From contig NZ_JACCFO010000001.1 of NCBI RefSeq assembly GCF_013410565.1, positions 1,612,001 through 1,676,000 on the forward strand: a stretch of 64,000 nt of DNA. The letters are read 5' to 3'. The notes beneath the pieces are model-generated. The model did no database searches. It worked only from the letters and a program-made list of their open reading frames with translations, and had not been told where the DNA came from. Within the stretch, counting starts at the first letter, position 1. The number at the start of each line of letters is the position of its first letter. Positions 9,146 through 18,468 of the stretch are shown here, piece by piece. The position numbers and the translations under genes are program-made. This stretch comes from Streptomonospora nanhaiensis (GTDB lineage: Bacteria > Actinomycetota > Actinomycetes > Streptosporangiales > Streptosporangiaceae).

Positions 9146-9616
9146 TCAGCCCCGGGCCGCGTCGGCGGCGCCCTCGGCGCGGTAGGGCGTCGCGCGGAGC
9201 AGGGTGACGGTCACGGTGCGCCCGTTGGGCGCGCGGTAGGAGCGCCGCTCGCCCTGGCGGGCTCCGAGCAGGGCCGCGCCCAGCGGCGACTCCGGCGAGT
9301 AGACCGTCATGTCCTCCTCGCCCGCGCGGTCGCGCACGCCCAGCAGGAACGTCTCGGGCTCGCCGCCGTCGCCGTAGTCGACGGTCAGCACCATGCCGGG
9401 TTCGGCCACGCCGTCGTCGGGCGGCGCCTGGCCGACCACGGCGTCCTTGAGCAGTTCCTGGATGCGCGCGACGCGCGCCTTGCGGGCCGCCTCGTCGGGG
9501 TAGGCGCCGAACTCCGCCGCTCCGGCGGCGTCGCCGGCCGGTCCGGAGAGGAAGTCCAGTTCGCGGCGGAGCCGGTCGTAGGTCGCCGGGGTCAGCCAGT
9601 GCGTGGTACGGGCCAT
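9146..9616 (-). CDS. GreA/GreB-family elongation factor-like protein
   Basis: A 156-aa protein with a short N-terminal coiled-coil region (LTPATYDRLRRELDFL, then ARKARVARIQELLKDAVV) and a C-terminal FKBP-like GreA domain (VLTVDYGDGGEPETFLLG, YSPESPLGAALLGARQGE, YRAPNGRTVTV). The family acts on the secondary channel of RNA polymerase. The acidic tip typical of true GreA is weakly conserved here, so a non-canonical Gre-like factor is likely. It starts at the ATG behind GAGAACCGC. Confidence 0.82.
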   Translation of the reverse strand: MARTTHWLTPATYDRLRRELDFLSGPAGDAAGAAEFGAYPDEAARKARVARIQELLKDAVVGQAPPDDGVAEPGMVLTVDYGDGGEPETFLLGVRDRAGEEDMTVYSPESPLGAALLGARQGERRSYRAPNGRTVTVTLLRATPYRAEGAADAARG

Positions 9617-9785
9617 GCGGTTCTCTCGTTTCACGAAGAAGACCGGGACCGCGGACGGGCGGACGCGAGAAGCGGTCCGCACGTCCGCGGCGCGGCACTG
9701 CGGGAGTACTCGGATGTCGGATATGCGGCCGCCGGCCCCGGCACGGTGCGGTGCGGGGCCGGCGGCCGCGGGGCGGCGCGGCGGG

Positions 9786-11048
9786 TCAGCGCAGGGGGTC
9801 GAGCGGTCTCAGGGCGTCGGGGGTCTTCCCGGTGCTGATGGCCTCGGCCAGCAGCCGCCCGGTCACCGGGCCCTGGGTCAGCCCCCACATGCCGTGCCCG
9901 CCGGCCACGTAGAGCCCGGGGACGCGGGTGCGCCCCACGAGCGGCAGGCCGTCGTCGGTGACCGGCCGCGGACCCACCCACTCGTCGCTGCGCTCCTCCA
10001 GGCGCAGGCCCCGCAGGAACCCGCGCGCGGAGTCGGCGATGGCCCGGGGCCGGGCGGGGTTGACCGGGGCGTCGGGCGAGTGGAACTCCATCGTCCCGGC
10101 CAGGCGCAGGCCGCCGCTGTGCGGCGTGCAGGCCACCCGCACCTCGGGCAGGTACACCGGCCCGGCGAACGGCTGCGCGGTGGGCACCAGGAAGCTGTAG
10201 CCGCGCCCGGCGCCCATGGCCACCCGGATGCCCCACTCGCCGCCCTGGCGGCCCAGCCACGCTCCGGTCGCCACGACCACCGCACCCGCCGATTCGGTCT
10301 CGCCCTGGGTGGAGCGCACGGTCAGGCCGGTGCCGCTGTCGTACTCCAGGCCGGCGACCTCGAAGTCCTCGACCACGGTGCCGCCCCGCCGGCGTACGGA
10401 CGCCGCCAGGGCCTCGGTGAACACGCCGGGGTTGAGGTAGCGCTGGCCCTCGATGCGCACGCCGGCGCGGACCCGCTCGGCGGCCTGGGGCAGCGCCGCG
10501 TGCGCCTGCGCGCCGGTCAGCGCGTCGAACCGCAGCGGCAGTCCCGCGGCGGCGGCTCCCCGCAGCTCGGCGAGCAGGTGGGCGGCGGCGCGCTCGGAGG
10601 AGAACAGCGCCGTGATGGGCGAGGTGGTGTCGCCGACGGCGACCCCGGCGTCGGCCAGGACGTCGTAGGCCTCAAGGCAGGCGCGGTTGAGCGGAAGGGT
10701 CCCCTCCAGGGCGCGCCGCCACGCCGAGGCGCGGCTGTTGAGGGCGAACCGGGTGAGGAACCGGACCAGCCCCGGCTCGGTGAGGGAGGCGATGGACAGC
10801 GGCGCGCGCGGGTCCACCAGCGCCCGCGCGCCGTAGCGCACCACGCCCGGCTCGTTGAGCGGCAGGGCCAGGCCCGGCGACAGCCAGCCGGCGTTGCCCC
10901 AGGACGCGCCCGAGGCCACCCGGCCGCGGTCGACGACCGTCACCCCGATGCCGTTCTCCTGCAGGAACCACGCGGTGGACAGCCCGACGACTCCGGCGCC
11001 GACAACGACGACGGTGTCCGGAATCCCGGCGCTCCGGGTCCCCTCCAT
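9786..11048 (-). CDS. DadA-type FAD-dependent D-amino acid dehydrogenase
   Basis: A 420-aa flavoprotein. Residues about 12-40 hold the dinucleotide motif TVVVVGAGVVGLSTAWFLQE followed by VTVVDRG; GASWGNAGWLSPG is the typical FAD-contact loop of the DadA/glycine oxidase group, and AGGHGMWGLTQGPVTGRLL ends the fold. It should oxidise a D-amino acid or proline-like amine, passing electrons to quinone or oxygen. It is divergent from a PucR regulator, an arrangement that usually means inducer-controlled amino acid use. An 11-bp tandem repeat sits just upstream of the start. Confidence 0.85.
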   Translation of the reverse strand: MEGTRSAGIPDTVVVVGAGVVGLSTAWFLQENGIGVTVVDRGRVASGASWGNAGWLSPGLALPLNEPGVVRYGARALVDPRAPLSIASLTEPGLVRFLTRFALNSRASAWRRALEGTLPLNRACLEAYDVLADAGVAVGDTTSPITALFSSERAAAHLLAELRGAAAAGLPLRFDALTGAQAHAALPQAAERVRAGVRIEGQRYLNPGVFTEALAASVRRRGGTVVEDFEVAGLEYDSGTGLTVRSTQGETESAGAVVVATGAWLGRQGGEWGIRVAMGAGRGYSFLVPTAQPFAGPVYLPEVRVACTPHSGGLRLAGTMEFHSPDAPVNPARPRAIADSARGFLRGLRLEERSDEWVGPRPVTDDGLPLVGRTRVPGLYVAGGHGMWGLTQGPVTGRLLAEAISTGKTPDALRPLDPLR

Positions 11049-11064
11049 ATGCGGTCTTCTCCTC

Positions 11065-11086
11065 AGCCAACCAGTAGCCAACCAGT
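11065..11086. promoter_or_regulatory. Tandem 11-bp repeat between dadA-like gene and PucR gene
   Basis: AGCCAACCAGT occurs twice head to tail with no spacer, 17 bp before the oxidase start codon and 110 bp before the divergent PucR-type regulator. Tandem direct repeats of one helical turn fit binding of an activator dimer or oligomer. Assignment to the PucR protein is inference from position. Confidence 0.45.
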
Positions 11087-11197
11087 GGTAGTCGCACGTT
11101 CAGCGTCGCCCACCCCGGCCGCCCGCGCATTGTCCCAGCCTGCCGAAATGCGGCTAGCCTCTTGTCGGGAGCGGACAACGGCGTCAGGAGGCGCGGC

Positions 11198-12748
11198 ATG
11201 ATTCGCCTGGAGCGGCTGCTGGCCATCCTCGGCGGGTACGGGGCCCGGTCGGTCGGCGCGCGGCCCCGGCCGGGCGCGCTGGTGCGCGGGGTCGCCGTGC
11301 ACGACGCCACCCGCCCCGAACCCGACCAGGGCGACATCTTCCTGGCGGTGGGCGTGCCGGACGCGGCCGAGGCCCTGGACCTGGCGCTGCGCGCGGGCGC
11401 CGAGACCGCCGTGGTGCGGGGCGCGGCCGATGAGCGCTGCCCCGCGGCGCACCGCGCCCGGAAGCGCGGGACCGTGCTGCTGGCGGTCGACCCGGCGGTG
11501 TCGTGGAGCCAGGTGGCGGGCATCGTTTTCGGGCTGGTCCTGGAGGGCGGCGAGACGGAGTCGGGGCGCGGCCCCGCCGACCTCCCCTCGCTGGCCGACA
11601 CCATCGCCGCGCGGGTGGGCGCGCCCGTGACCATCGAGGACCGCCGCTTCCGGGTGCTGGCGCACTCCGACGGCCAGGAGTCGGCCGACCGGGCGCGCCT
11701 GGAGACGATCCTGGGCCGGCGCGTGCCCCCGGACGTGCAGCGCCACCTTGAGGACGCGGGGGTGGTCGCGCGGCTGGCCGCCTCGGTGGAGCCGGTGTTC
11801 GTGCCGCCCTCCGCCGAACACGGGCTGCGCGGCCGCACCGCCATCGCGGTCCGGGCGGGCCGGGAGACGTTGGGGTCGCTGTGGGCGATGGCCGAGCGTC
11901 CGCTGGACGCCGAGCGGTCGGCGCTGCTGAAGGAGGGCGCGCACACGGTCGCCCTGCACCTGCTGCGCACGCGGGTGAGCGCCGACCTGGAGCGCCAGGT
12001 GGAGTCCGACTTGGTCACCCGGCTGCTGGAGGGGGGAATCGACCCCACGGAGTCGGCGAGCCGGCTGGGGCTGATCTCCGAGAGCCACCGCGTCATCGCG
12101 CTGCAGGCGCACACCCCCGGGGAGCGGCACGCGGCGGCGCTGATGGCGTTCGAGCGCGCCACCACGGGCTTCGGGTGGTCGCGGGCCGCGCGCAGCACGA
12201 TCTTCGGCAGCACCGTCTACACGCTGCTGCCGTGCGGCGGCGACCCCGCCCCGGCCCGCGAGTGGCTGCGGGCCACCTGCGCGGGCCTGCCCGACCACGT
12301 GCTGGTGCACGCGGGTATCGGCGGCCCGGCCGACCTCCCCCGGCTGCCCGACAGCCGGCGCGAGGCCGACGAGAGCCTGAACCTGCACTCCACGCTGGGC
12401 GCCGGCGCCCCGGCCGTCGCCTACGACGAGTCCTGGGACGCGGTCCTGCTGCACCGCCTGCGCCTGGCCTCCACCTCGGGGCGCCGCCCGGCCGAGGGGC
12501 CCGCGGCCGAACTGGCCCGGCACGACGCCGAGCGCGGCACCCGCTACGTGCCCACGCTGCGGGCCTGGCTGCGCGCCCAGGGCGACCCCAACGAGGCCGC
12601 CCGCGCGCTGGGGGTGCACCCCAACACGGTGCGGCACCGCATGCGCCGGATGGCCGAACTCGCCGACCTGCGCCTGGCCGACCACGGCGCCCGCTTCGCC
12701 CTGGCGATCGCCCTGGAGACCCTGCCGGAGGCGGATGCGCAGGGGTGA
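11198..12748 (+). CDS. PucR-family transcriptional regulator
   Basis: A 516-aa regulator: N-terminal PucR ligand region (MIRLERLLAILGGYGARSVG, IFLAVGVPDAAEALDL), a GAF-like middle (VTIEDRRFRVLAHSD), and a C-terminal HTH_30 domain (TLRAWLRAQGDPNEAARALG, VHPNTVRHRMRRMAEL). Start chosen at the ATG after CAGGAGG. It is divergent from a D-amino acid dehydrogenase and most likely activates it in response to the substrate, as PucR/PutR proteins do for amino acid or purine use. Confidence 0.88.
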   Translation: MIRLERLLAILGGYGARSVGARPRPGALVRGVAVHDATRPEPDQGDIFLAVGVPDAAEALDLALRAGAETAVVRGAADERCPAAHRARKRGTVLLAVDPAVSWSQVAGIVFGLVLEGGETESGRGPADLPSLADTIAARVGAPVTIEDRRFRVLAHSDGQESADRARLETILGRRVPPDVQRHLEDAGVVARLAASVEPVFVPPSAEHGLRGRTAIAVRAGRETLGSLWAMAERPLDAERSALLKEGAHTVALHLLRTRVSADLERQVESDLVTRLLEGGIDPTESASRLGLISESHRVIALQAHTPGERHAAALMAFERATTGFGWSRAARSTIFGSTVYTLLPCGGDPAPAREWLRATCAGLPDHVLVHAGIGGPADLPRLPDSRREADESLNLHSTLGAGAPAVAYDESWDAVLLHRLRLASTSGRRPAEGPAAELARHDAERGTRYVPTLRAWLRAQGDPNEAARALGVHPNTVRHRMRRMAELADLRLADHGARFALAIALETLPEADAQG

Positions 12749-12769
12749 GCCGCAAGGGCGGCGGGCCGC

Positions 12770-13957
12770 TCAGGCGGAGCCGGCGCGCGGCCGCCGGGGG
12801 TAGGCCAGCCAGCGGAGCAGCACCTCGGCGGGGCCGCGGCGGCCCGCCCGGCGCATGAGGTCGGCGGCGACGACCGCGGCGACCCAGCTCGCGGCGGCCA
12901 CCGCCGTGGCGCCCGCGAGGCCGAGGTCGTCCTGCAGCCCCAGGCCGAAGGGGAAGAACACGAAGGTGAACACCACCGACTGCGCCAGGTACACGGTCAT
13001 CGACCGCTGCCCCAGCGCCTGAAGGGCGGTGGTGAGGGGGCCCCGGCTGCGGGCGGCGGCGATGGCGGCCAGGGCGACGGCGCCCGCCATGGCGATGCCG
13101 CCGAAGTAGCCGGTGAGCGGCTGGACCAGCGACGCCGCGCCCACCGCCGCCGCCGGCGGGTCGGCCCACACACCCGCCTGCATGGCGGCGGCGGGCAGCG
13201 CGCCGAGGACGGACACCCCGGTCGCCGCCGCCGTGAAGCGGACGAGGAGGCCGCGGTGGCGCTCCGGCTCCTCCAGGTAGCGGCGGCGCGCCGCCCACAT
13301 GCCGAACACGACCGCCGGAGCCACCGAGACGACCGCGACCGCCAGGCCGAAGGGCCAGGCCGCCAGCCGGTCGGCGAGCATCTCTACCGCGCCCCGGTCG
13401 CCGGCGGCGATGCTGCCGACGGTGTAGCTGGAGACGCCTTGCGTCAGGGGCAGCCACACGCTCATGGCCGTCAGCAGGGTGGCGGGGACCAGGAGGACGC
13501 CGCCCGTCCACAGCAGGGTGGCGTCCCGGGCCCGCAGCAGCCCGACGAGCAGGACCCCCGCGATCCCGTAGGCGGCGAGGATGTCGATCGGCACCAGCAG
13601 CACGACGTGGGCGAAACCGATGGCCGCCAGCCACCACCCCCGGCGGCGCAGCAGGCGCCGCGTCCGCGGCCAGTCGGCGCCGCGCCGGGTCTGGCGGTCG
13701 TAGAGCTGGACCAGGGCGTAGCCGTAGAGGAACGCGAACATCGGGCGCGCGTGGTTGTGAACGAACAGCAGGTGGAAGACGCCGGCGATGTCGTTGGCCA
13801 GGGCCGGGCCGCGCTCGACGGCGGTGACGAAGAGCGGCGCGTGCGCCACCGCGATGGCGAGCAGCATGACACCGCGGGCGAGGTCGGGGGCCAGTGCGCG
13901 GTCGACGGCGCCGGTCGCGCCGCGGGCGGGTGCCGGTGCCGGTGTCGGCGTACTCAC
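12770..13957 (-). CDS. DUF418-type multi-pass membrane protein
   Basis: A 395-aa protein with about ten hydrophobic segments. It has RALAPDLARGVMLLAIAVAH near the N-terminus, HNHARPMFAFLYGYALVQLY, and a C-terminal block (LGQRSMTVYLAQSVV, then GPAEVLLRWLAYPRR) that is the hallmark of DUF418 and relatives of the acyltransferase-3 fold. These proteins sit in the cytoplasmic membrane; the reaction is not established. It is alone between convergent and divergent neighbours. Confidence 0.82.
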   Translation of the reverse strand: MSTPTPAPAPARGATGAVDRALAPDLARGVMLLAIAVAHAPLFVTAVERGPALANDIAGVFHLLFVHNHARPMFAFLYGYALVQLYDRQTRRGADWPRTRRLLRRRGWWLAAIGFAHVVLLVPIDILAAYGIAGVLLVGLLRARDATLLWTGGVLLVPATLLTAMSVWLPLTQGVSSYTVGSIAAGDRGAVEMLADRLAAWPFGLAVAVVSVAPAVVFGMWAARRRYLEEPERHRGLLVRFTAAATGVSVLGALPAAAMQAGVWADPPAAAVGAASLVQPLTGYFGGIAMAGAVALAAIAAARSRGPLTTALQALGQRSMTVYLAQSVVFTFVFFPFGLGLQDDLGLAGATAVAAASWVAAVVAADLMRRAGRRGPAEVLLRWLAYPRRPRAGSA

Positions 13958-14070
13958 GGGTGACTCCTCAGAGGTGGGTGGGGGCGCCGCGCTGCAGGGC
14001 GCGGCGGCGTGTCACTGAGAGCGCGAGGGGGGGTCAAGCGTGCTGGGCGGGCGCCGGGGGCGGTCGGCGG

Positions 14071-14415
14071 TTACCGGCCGTGCGCACCGCCCTCCCCGTC
14101 ACCGCTGCCGCCGCCTTCCTCGGCGCCCTCCGCGGGCCCGGGGGCGCCGGCGGGCCCCGCGGCGTCCGATGCCCCGGCGACCTGCTGGATCTGCTGGAGC
14201 AGGGCGGAGGAGCCCTGGAGGTTGCGCATGAGGTGGTCGAGCTTCATCGGCGCGAGCCCCTGTTCGGGGTCGCCCAGCACGAGCAGCTTGTCCCTCGGGC
14301 CGATCTCCAGGTCCCGCCGGGCCCGGGCCGGGATGACGATCTGCCCGCGCTCGCTCACCGTGACGGCCCCGTAGAAGCCGCGTCCGTAGAACGGCGCCTG
14401 CTCAGCCGGAGCCAT
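14071..14415 (-). CDS. AbrB/MazE/SpoVT-type DNA-binding protein
   Basis: A 114-aa protein whose first 50 residues form a swapped-hairpin AbrB domain: GAVTVSERGQIVIPARARRD followed by LEIGPRDKLLVLG. The C-terminal 45 residues are a Gly/Ala/Glu/Ser-rich low-complexity tail. No toxin gene lies next to it, so a MazE-type antitoxin role is not supported; a stand-alone transition-state regulator is more likely. Confidence 0.8.
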   Translation of the reverse strand: MAPAEQAPFYGRGFYGAVTVSERGQIVIPARARRDLEIGPRDKLLVLGDPEQGLAPMKLDHLMRNLQGSSALLQQIQQVAGASDAAGPAGAPGPAEGAEEGGGSGDGEGGAHGR

Positions 14416-14649
14416 CGCCCCACCTCTCTCACATCAAAAAGCATGTTTGCAAATCAGATCAGGTAAATCATACCAATAGCGGCCGCAGTGGCGCCCAAGG
14501 GGGCCGGGCGGCCGCGAGGGATGCGCCGGCGCAGGAGGCGCGCAGCCGGGCCTGGCGCCAGGCGCCGGCGACGGGAGGCCGCCCCGCCGCGGGAACGCCG
14601 CGCCGCCGCCCCTGCCCGGGGCGGCTGCGCGGCCGGGGCGCGGCGCGGG

Positions 14650-15845
14650 TCAGCCCGCGGGGAGCAGGTCCGCGGTGACGGGCACGTGCGGGGCCGTGGG
14701 GTTGGCGACGACGTGCAGTTCGTGGCCGTCGGCGGTTTGGGATGCCACTGACCGCCGGCGAGGGGCACGCGGGCGACGTTCGGGCTGTCCCCGGCGGTCC
14801 AGTCCAGCGGGCCCACCACGGTCTCCAGCCGGGTGCGGGAGAGGGCCGCCGCGACGGACGCGCGGTCGGTGGGGTCGTCGGCGCGGGACAGCGCGTGGTG
14901 GGCGACGTCGACCAGCGCGTGCGCGAGGCCGAGGGGCTGCAGCCACATCCGGCCGGTTGCCTGCTGGTAGGCGTCGGCCAGCTCGGCGCTGGTGGTGCCG
15001 TCGACCGACGACCGGTGCGGGTGCCGCGGGGTCCAGTAGACCAGGGTCGCGACCCGGGCGCGGACCAGGCCCTCGAAGGCCGCGCGGTCGCGCGGGGCCG
15101 GGGCGGATTCGGCGTGGGGGTAGGTCAGCCAGCGCGAGCAGGTGAGCAGCCGCAGGTCCAGCCCTGCTTCGCGCGCCCGCTGGTGGAACCGCGCGAGGTC
15201 GGCGCCGGTGGCCGCGCTGGTGACCGCGTTGACGTCGTGGCGGCGCAGGTGCTCGACGCAGGCGCCGAAGTCGGCGGTGCCCTCGCGGTAGGCGCCGGGG
15301 TCGACCAGGGGGCGGCCCCGCTCCGCCGCCACGGGCGCGAACCAGCGGCGCAGGAGGTCGCCCTGGAGTTCGTCGTTCCACAGGCAGGCGACCCGGCGGA
15401 CGCCGCCCACGCGCTCCCACATGTCGGCGAAGACCGCGGCGATGTCCTCCAGCCCCCAGGCGAAGTGGTAGGTCCACCGGTCGCGTTCGGCTGCGGTGCG
15501 GCAGTGCTCGTAGGCCTGCCGGGGGAACGTGGTGGACAGGCACGGGGTGCGCAGGTCGGCGCAGGCGTCGGCCACGGCGGGCAGCACCTGGGTGCCGGCC
15601 ATGGTGATGACGATGTGGGCGCCCTCGTCGGTCACCAGCTCCTTGACCGCCTGCCGGGCGTGGTCGGGGTCGGACCGGCTGTCGCGGACGGCGATGTGGA
15701 CGGGCAGCCGGTGCGCGCCGGCGCGCACCGGGGGCAGCAGCGGTGCCAGGCGGCGCAGGACGAAGGACAGGGGGTCGCCGAGCCGGGCCAGCCGGCCGGT
15801 CAGGGGGACAACGGCGGCGATGCACAGCCGCGGGTCGGTCCGCAT
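14650..15845 (-). pseudogene. Periplasmic-binding-type solute protein, frameshifted near 3' end
   Basis: The frame from the ATG at 15845 encodes a type I periplasmic-binding fold (LCIAAVVPLTGRLARLGDPL, GAHIVITMAGTQVLPAVADA, YHFAWGLEDIAAVF) like amide/branched-chain amino acid receptors. Near 14740 the frame is lost: after GGQWHPK it reads into Pro/Ala-rich noise, while the next frame continues with TADGHELHVVANPTAPHVPV and stops at 14650. One added base would restore a protein of about 398 aa. No signal peptide or lipobox is present and no ABC transporter genes adjoin, so even the intact form may have been a cytosolic ligand sensor. Sequencing error cannot be excluded. Confidence 0.65.
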
Positions 15846-15922
15846 GGTCACCTCGGTCACGGTCGTGGGGCGAAGAGGGGGTGGGGGCCCGGCCGCACCG
15901 GGCCCCCGGCGGCACGCACGTC

Positions 15923-16306
15923 CTAGCGGTGGTCGACGGTGACGCAGGTGGTGCGGCTCAGCACCGAGACGGTCTCGTTGCCGCAGTTGTTGCTGTGGCC
16001 GGAGGCGTTCCGGGCGAACAGCAGGTTGGAGAGGGTGCCCCCGCTGGGTCCGGCCACGTCGCCGCCGCCCGGACCGCGCCCGGTGTCCTCGGTGAAGCAG
16101 TTGCGCTCCTTGAGGACCGCGACCTTGCCGGTGCCGCACAGGTTGGCGTGTCCGGAGGAGTTGCGGCCGGAGAGGTTGGACAGCAGACCGCCGGCCCCGG
16201 CGTCCGTGTCGCCCGTACTCGCATGGGCGACGGCGAGCCCGACAGGGGCGAGGAGGATACCGAAAACGGTCGCCGCGACCACGGTGGCCCTTTGGATTGT
16301 CCGCAT
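15923..16306 (-). CDS. Secreted two-repeat chaplin-like protein
   Basis: A 127-aa protein with a signal peptide cleaved near AVAHAS. The mature part has two similar units: LLSNLSGRNSSGHANLCGTG with VAVLKERNC, and LSNLLFARNASGHSNNCGNE with VSVLSRTTC. Each unit has a Cys pair 13-14 residues apart, hydrophobic beta-prone strands and a SGH(A/S)NxCG core. This recalls chaplins, which have a GNxxNxCGN core and a Cys pair, but the spacing differs. It is likely a cell-surface or spore-surface protein. It sits 77 bp ahead of the frameshifted binding-protein gene. Confidence 0.65.
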   Translation of the reverse strand: MRTIQRATVVAATVFGILLAPVGLAVAHASTGDTDAGAGGLLSNLSGRNSSGHANLCGTGKVAVLKERNCFTEDTGRGPGGGDVAGPSGGTLSNLLFARNASGHSNNCGNETVSVLSRTTCVTVDHR

Positions 16307-17190
16307 AGTTCCTGCCTTGATATGCAATGGGGAATAGACCGGAAACGCACTCTCGCGCCCCAGGACATCGCAGAGCCTCACAGCGAAATCAGCTCGGAGA
16401 CCGGGTTTTGTTCCGGCATTCGGGCGATGAATTCACGGTCGTAACCCGTGGCCGCGCGGGCGGCACAGGTGACACAACCGCCTGAATCAGTCCTTTCCTG
16501 ACCGCAATCCCCGGCCTCCGGAACCGACCGTGTTACGGAGGACACACTCGGCGGCAAATCGACGGGCCAAAGCGGAGCGCCCCCCCCAAACAAAGGGAAC
16601 CCGACGCACCGAAACCGCAATGGGGGACAAAAAGGGGATTCACTAAAATGAATTCACCTGAATTCGCGGGCAGCGGCATCACCGAGAGGAGGGAAAGGGG
16701 CGCGCGGTCAACGCCGGTCTCAGCCCGCACGTCCACACGGAACAGACCTCCGCCTGCCGGCATCTCCCACTGCGAGACAAAGCCAGCCGCTTACACGGCG
16801 ATCCAGCATCCACGGTCACCCCGGCGGACGAAAAGCATGGATCGCCGTTCTCCAAAACCGGCATCGAGGACGCAACACCCGCCCGCGGAGTCCATTCGCC
16901 TCACCGTGGCCACCAAGGCGCGGGACAGCCTCCAGCACCCTCGTCACACAGGGTGGCGCCGGCCCTGATCATCGGCGGCATCGCCCTCGCGCGGGTGGCG
17001 TCGAGCGAGTAGCGGGCGGGCCCCGAATCCGGCCGGGGCCCTGGGCGGGCCGGGGCGACCCCCGGCCCGTCCGGGGCGACCACGCGGGGCACGCACGGAC
17101 CGCCCATCCGCGCGCCCCCGGCCGTCCCGCCGCGCCGGCACCCGCCGGGCGGCGCCGTCCCCTCGCCACCGTCTCCCTCCTCTGTGCCGC
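16307..17190. other. Long lower-GC intergenic region
   Basis: About 0.9 kb with clearly lower GC than the surroundings and no convincing gene. Short open frames exist, for example a minus-strand one at 16378-16620 ending in an ARMPEQNPVSELISL sequence and containing three cysteines, and a plus-strand one from 16648, but neither has a good ribosome site or protein-like codon bias. The GAATTCacctGAATTC repeat at about 16651-16666 is the only local symmetry. The region probably carries promoters for the flanking genes. Confidence 0.4.
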
Positions 17191-17197
17191 ACATTGT

Positions 17198-17218
17198 TAT
17201 AGTGCGCAATGCACTATA
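17198..17218. promoter_or_regulatory. Operator palindrome TATAGTGC-N5-GCACTATA
   Basis: Perfect eight-base arms with a five-base spacer, 23 bp before the first gene of a three-gene run that ends in a PadR regulator. The site overlaps the likely minus-10 region of that run. PadR proteins usually repress their own operon through such palindromes, so it is the best candidate operator for that protein. Confidence 0.55.
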
Positions 17219-17240
17219 GAACTACGCAATAGGAGTCCCC

Positions 17241-17729
17241 ATGGCCCTGAGCCCCCCAAGGCGGCGCCTGCTGGCCGAGGCGTCCGCCACCGTGCCCGCT
17301 CCCCGCGACTCCGTGGCCGACCTGCTGCTGTCCGTGCGGTCCGGCCCGGCCGGACCCGACAACGGATGGCTCCTGATCGCCCGAGGCGGGCCCGAGAACC
17401 TCACGCTGACCGGCGGTCCCAACACCTTCACCGCGCACGCCCCCGACCACCGCTTCACCGTCGAGGTCGACCGCGCGCACCGCACCATCGCCCTCCAGGG
17501 CGGATGGTGGTACCGGGGCGAGTTCGCCGTGCAGCCCTGCCCCTCCGGCGCGCGGATCGTGCATCGCGTCTACGACGTCGCGCGGCGCGGCCGGTGGCTG
17601 GTCCCCCTGGCCAACCGGGGGTTCGTCGGCTTCCGCGCCGCCACCCAACGAGGGCTGGCGGACATCGCCGAGCGTGCCGCGGCCGAACTGTCCGGCCGCG
17701 CGCGGGGCCGTGCGGCGGGAGGGGCGTAA
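17241..17729 (+). CDS. SRPBCC-like small protein
   Basis: A 162-aa protein with alternating strands and ending in an amphipathic helix (ANRGFVGFRAATQRGLADIA), as in helix-grip SRPBCC/polyketide-cyclase-like folds; the fold call is tentative. Start ATG is behind AATAGGAG. Its TAATG stop/start overlaps the next gene, so the two are translationally coupled. Ligand unknown. Confidence 0.65.
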   Translation: MALSPPRRRLLAEASATVPAPRDSVADLLLSVRSGPAGPDNGWLLIARGGPENLTLTGGPNTFTAHAPDHRFTVEVDRAHRTIALQGGWWYRGEFAVQPCPSGARIVHRVYDVARRGRWLVPLANRGFVGFRAATQRGLADIAERAAAELSGRARGRAAGGA

Positions 17730-18355
17730 TGCGGATCCTTGTCATCGGGGCCGCCGGGCGCACCGGCCGCCACGTGCTCGACCAGGGTGTGGCGCGCGGC
17801 CACGCCATCACCGCCTTCGCGCGCGACGGCGCGGCGCCGACCGGGGTCGCGGGGCTGCGCGCCGTCGTCAAGGGGGACGCGGCCCGCGCCGAGGACCTGC
17901 GCGCGGCCGTGCGGGAGCAGGACGCGGTGCTGTGCGCGGTGGGCGGCAGCGCCATCGCCCGCGCCCTCATCGAGGTCATGCCCGAGGCCGGGGTGCGCCG
18001 ACTGGTCATGACCAGCAGCCGCTCGGTCACGGCCACCCGGCCCCGGCTCGCCGTGGGACTGGCGTGGCTGCGGTTCCGCGCCGTCTACGCCGACCTCGCC
18101 CGGGCCGAGGGCATGCTCCAGGCCAGCGGGCTGGACTGGCGCATCGTGCGGGCGGTGATGCTGGTCGACGGCCCCGCGGCGGGCGCCGTGCACATCGACC
18201 GCGCGGCCGACGCCACCGGCGGCGACTGGCGGCTCACCCGGGCCGACTACGCCCGCACCCTGCTCGACGTGGCCGAGGACGACACTGCGCGGCAGTCGGA
18301 GCTGGGCGTGGGCGGTCCGGCGCGCGGCCGGGGACCGGCACGGCGGGCACGGTAG
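17729..18355 (+). CDS. NAD(P)H-binding Rossmann protein (SDR atypical)
   Basis: A 208-aa protein beginning MRILVIGAAGRTGRHVLDQG, the glycine-rich NAD(P)-binding loop of the NmrA-like/NAD(P)H-binding (PF13460) family, followed by FARDGA, VKGDA and LVMTSSRSV. It is coupled to the SRPBCC-like gene and shares an operon with the PadR regulator downstream. Such pairs often handle small oxidised metabolites; no substrate can be named. Confidence 0.8.
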   Translation: MRILVIGAAGRTGRHVLDQGVARGHAITAFARDGAAPTGVAGLRAVVKGDAARAEDLRAAVREQDAVLCAVGGSAIARALIEVMPEAGVRRLVMTSSRSVTATRPRLAVGLAWLRFRAVYADLARAEGMLQASGLDWRIVRAVMLVDGPAAGAVHIDRAADATGGDWRLTRADYARTLLDVAEDDTARQSELGVGGPARGRGPARRAR

Positions 18356-18468
18356 TCGGGGCGGGGTCGTCGGAGTGCCGGGATCCGCGGGTCCACCCGG
18401 CCGGCGCTAGGCTGATCGGCGGCGGAGCTGACCGGGGTGGACGCGGTCACGGTGGATACGGAGGCGCG

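Noticed and set aside
14071-14415. AbrB-type protein as antitoxin of a toxin-antitoxin pair
   Set aside because: No small toxin gene lies on either side; neighbours are a DUF418 protein and a binding-protein remnant.
16378-16620. Small minus-strand ORF with three cysteines before the chaplin-like gene
   Set aside because: No ribosome site and weak codon bias; kept only as a remark on the intergenic region.
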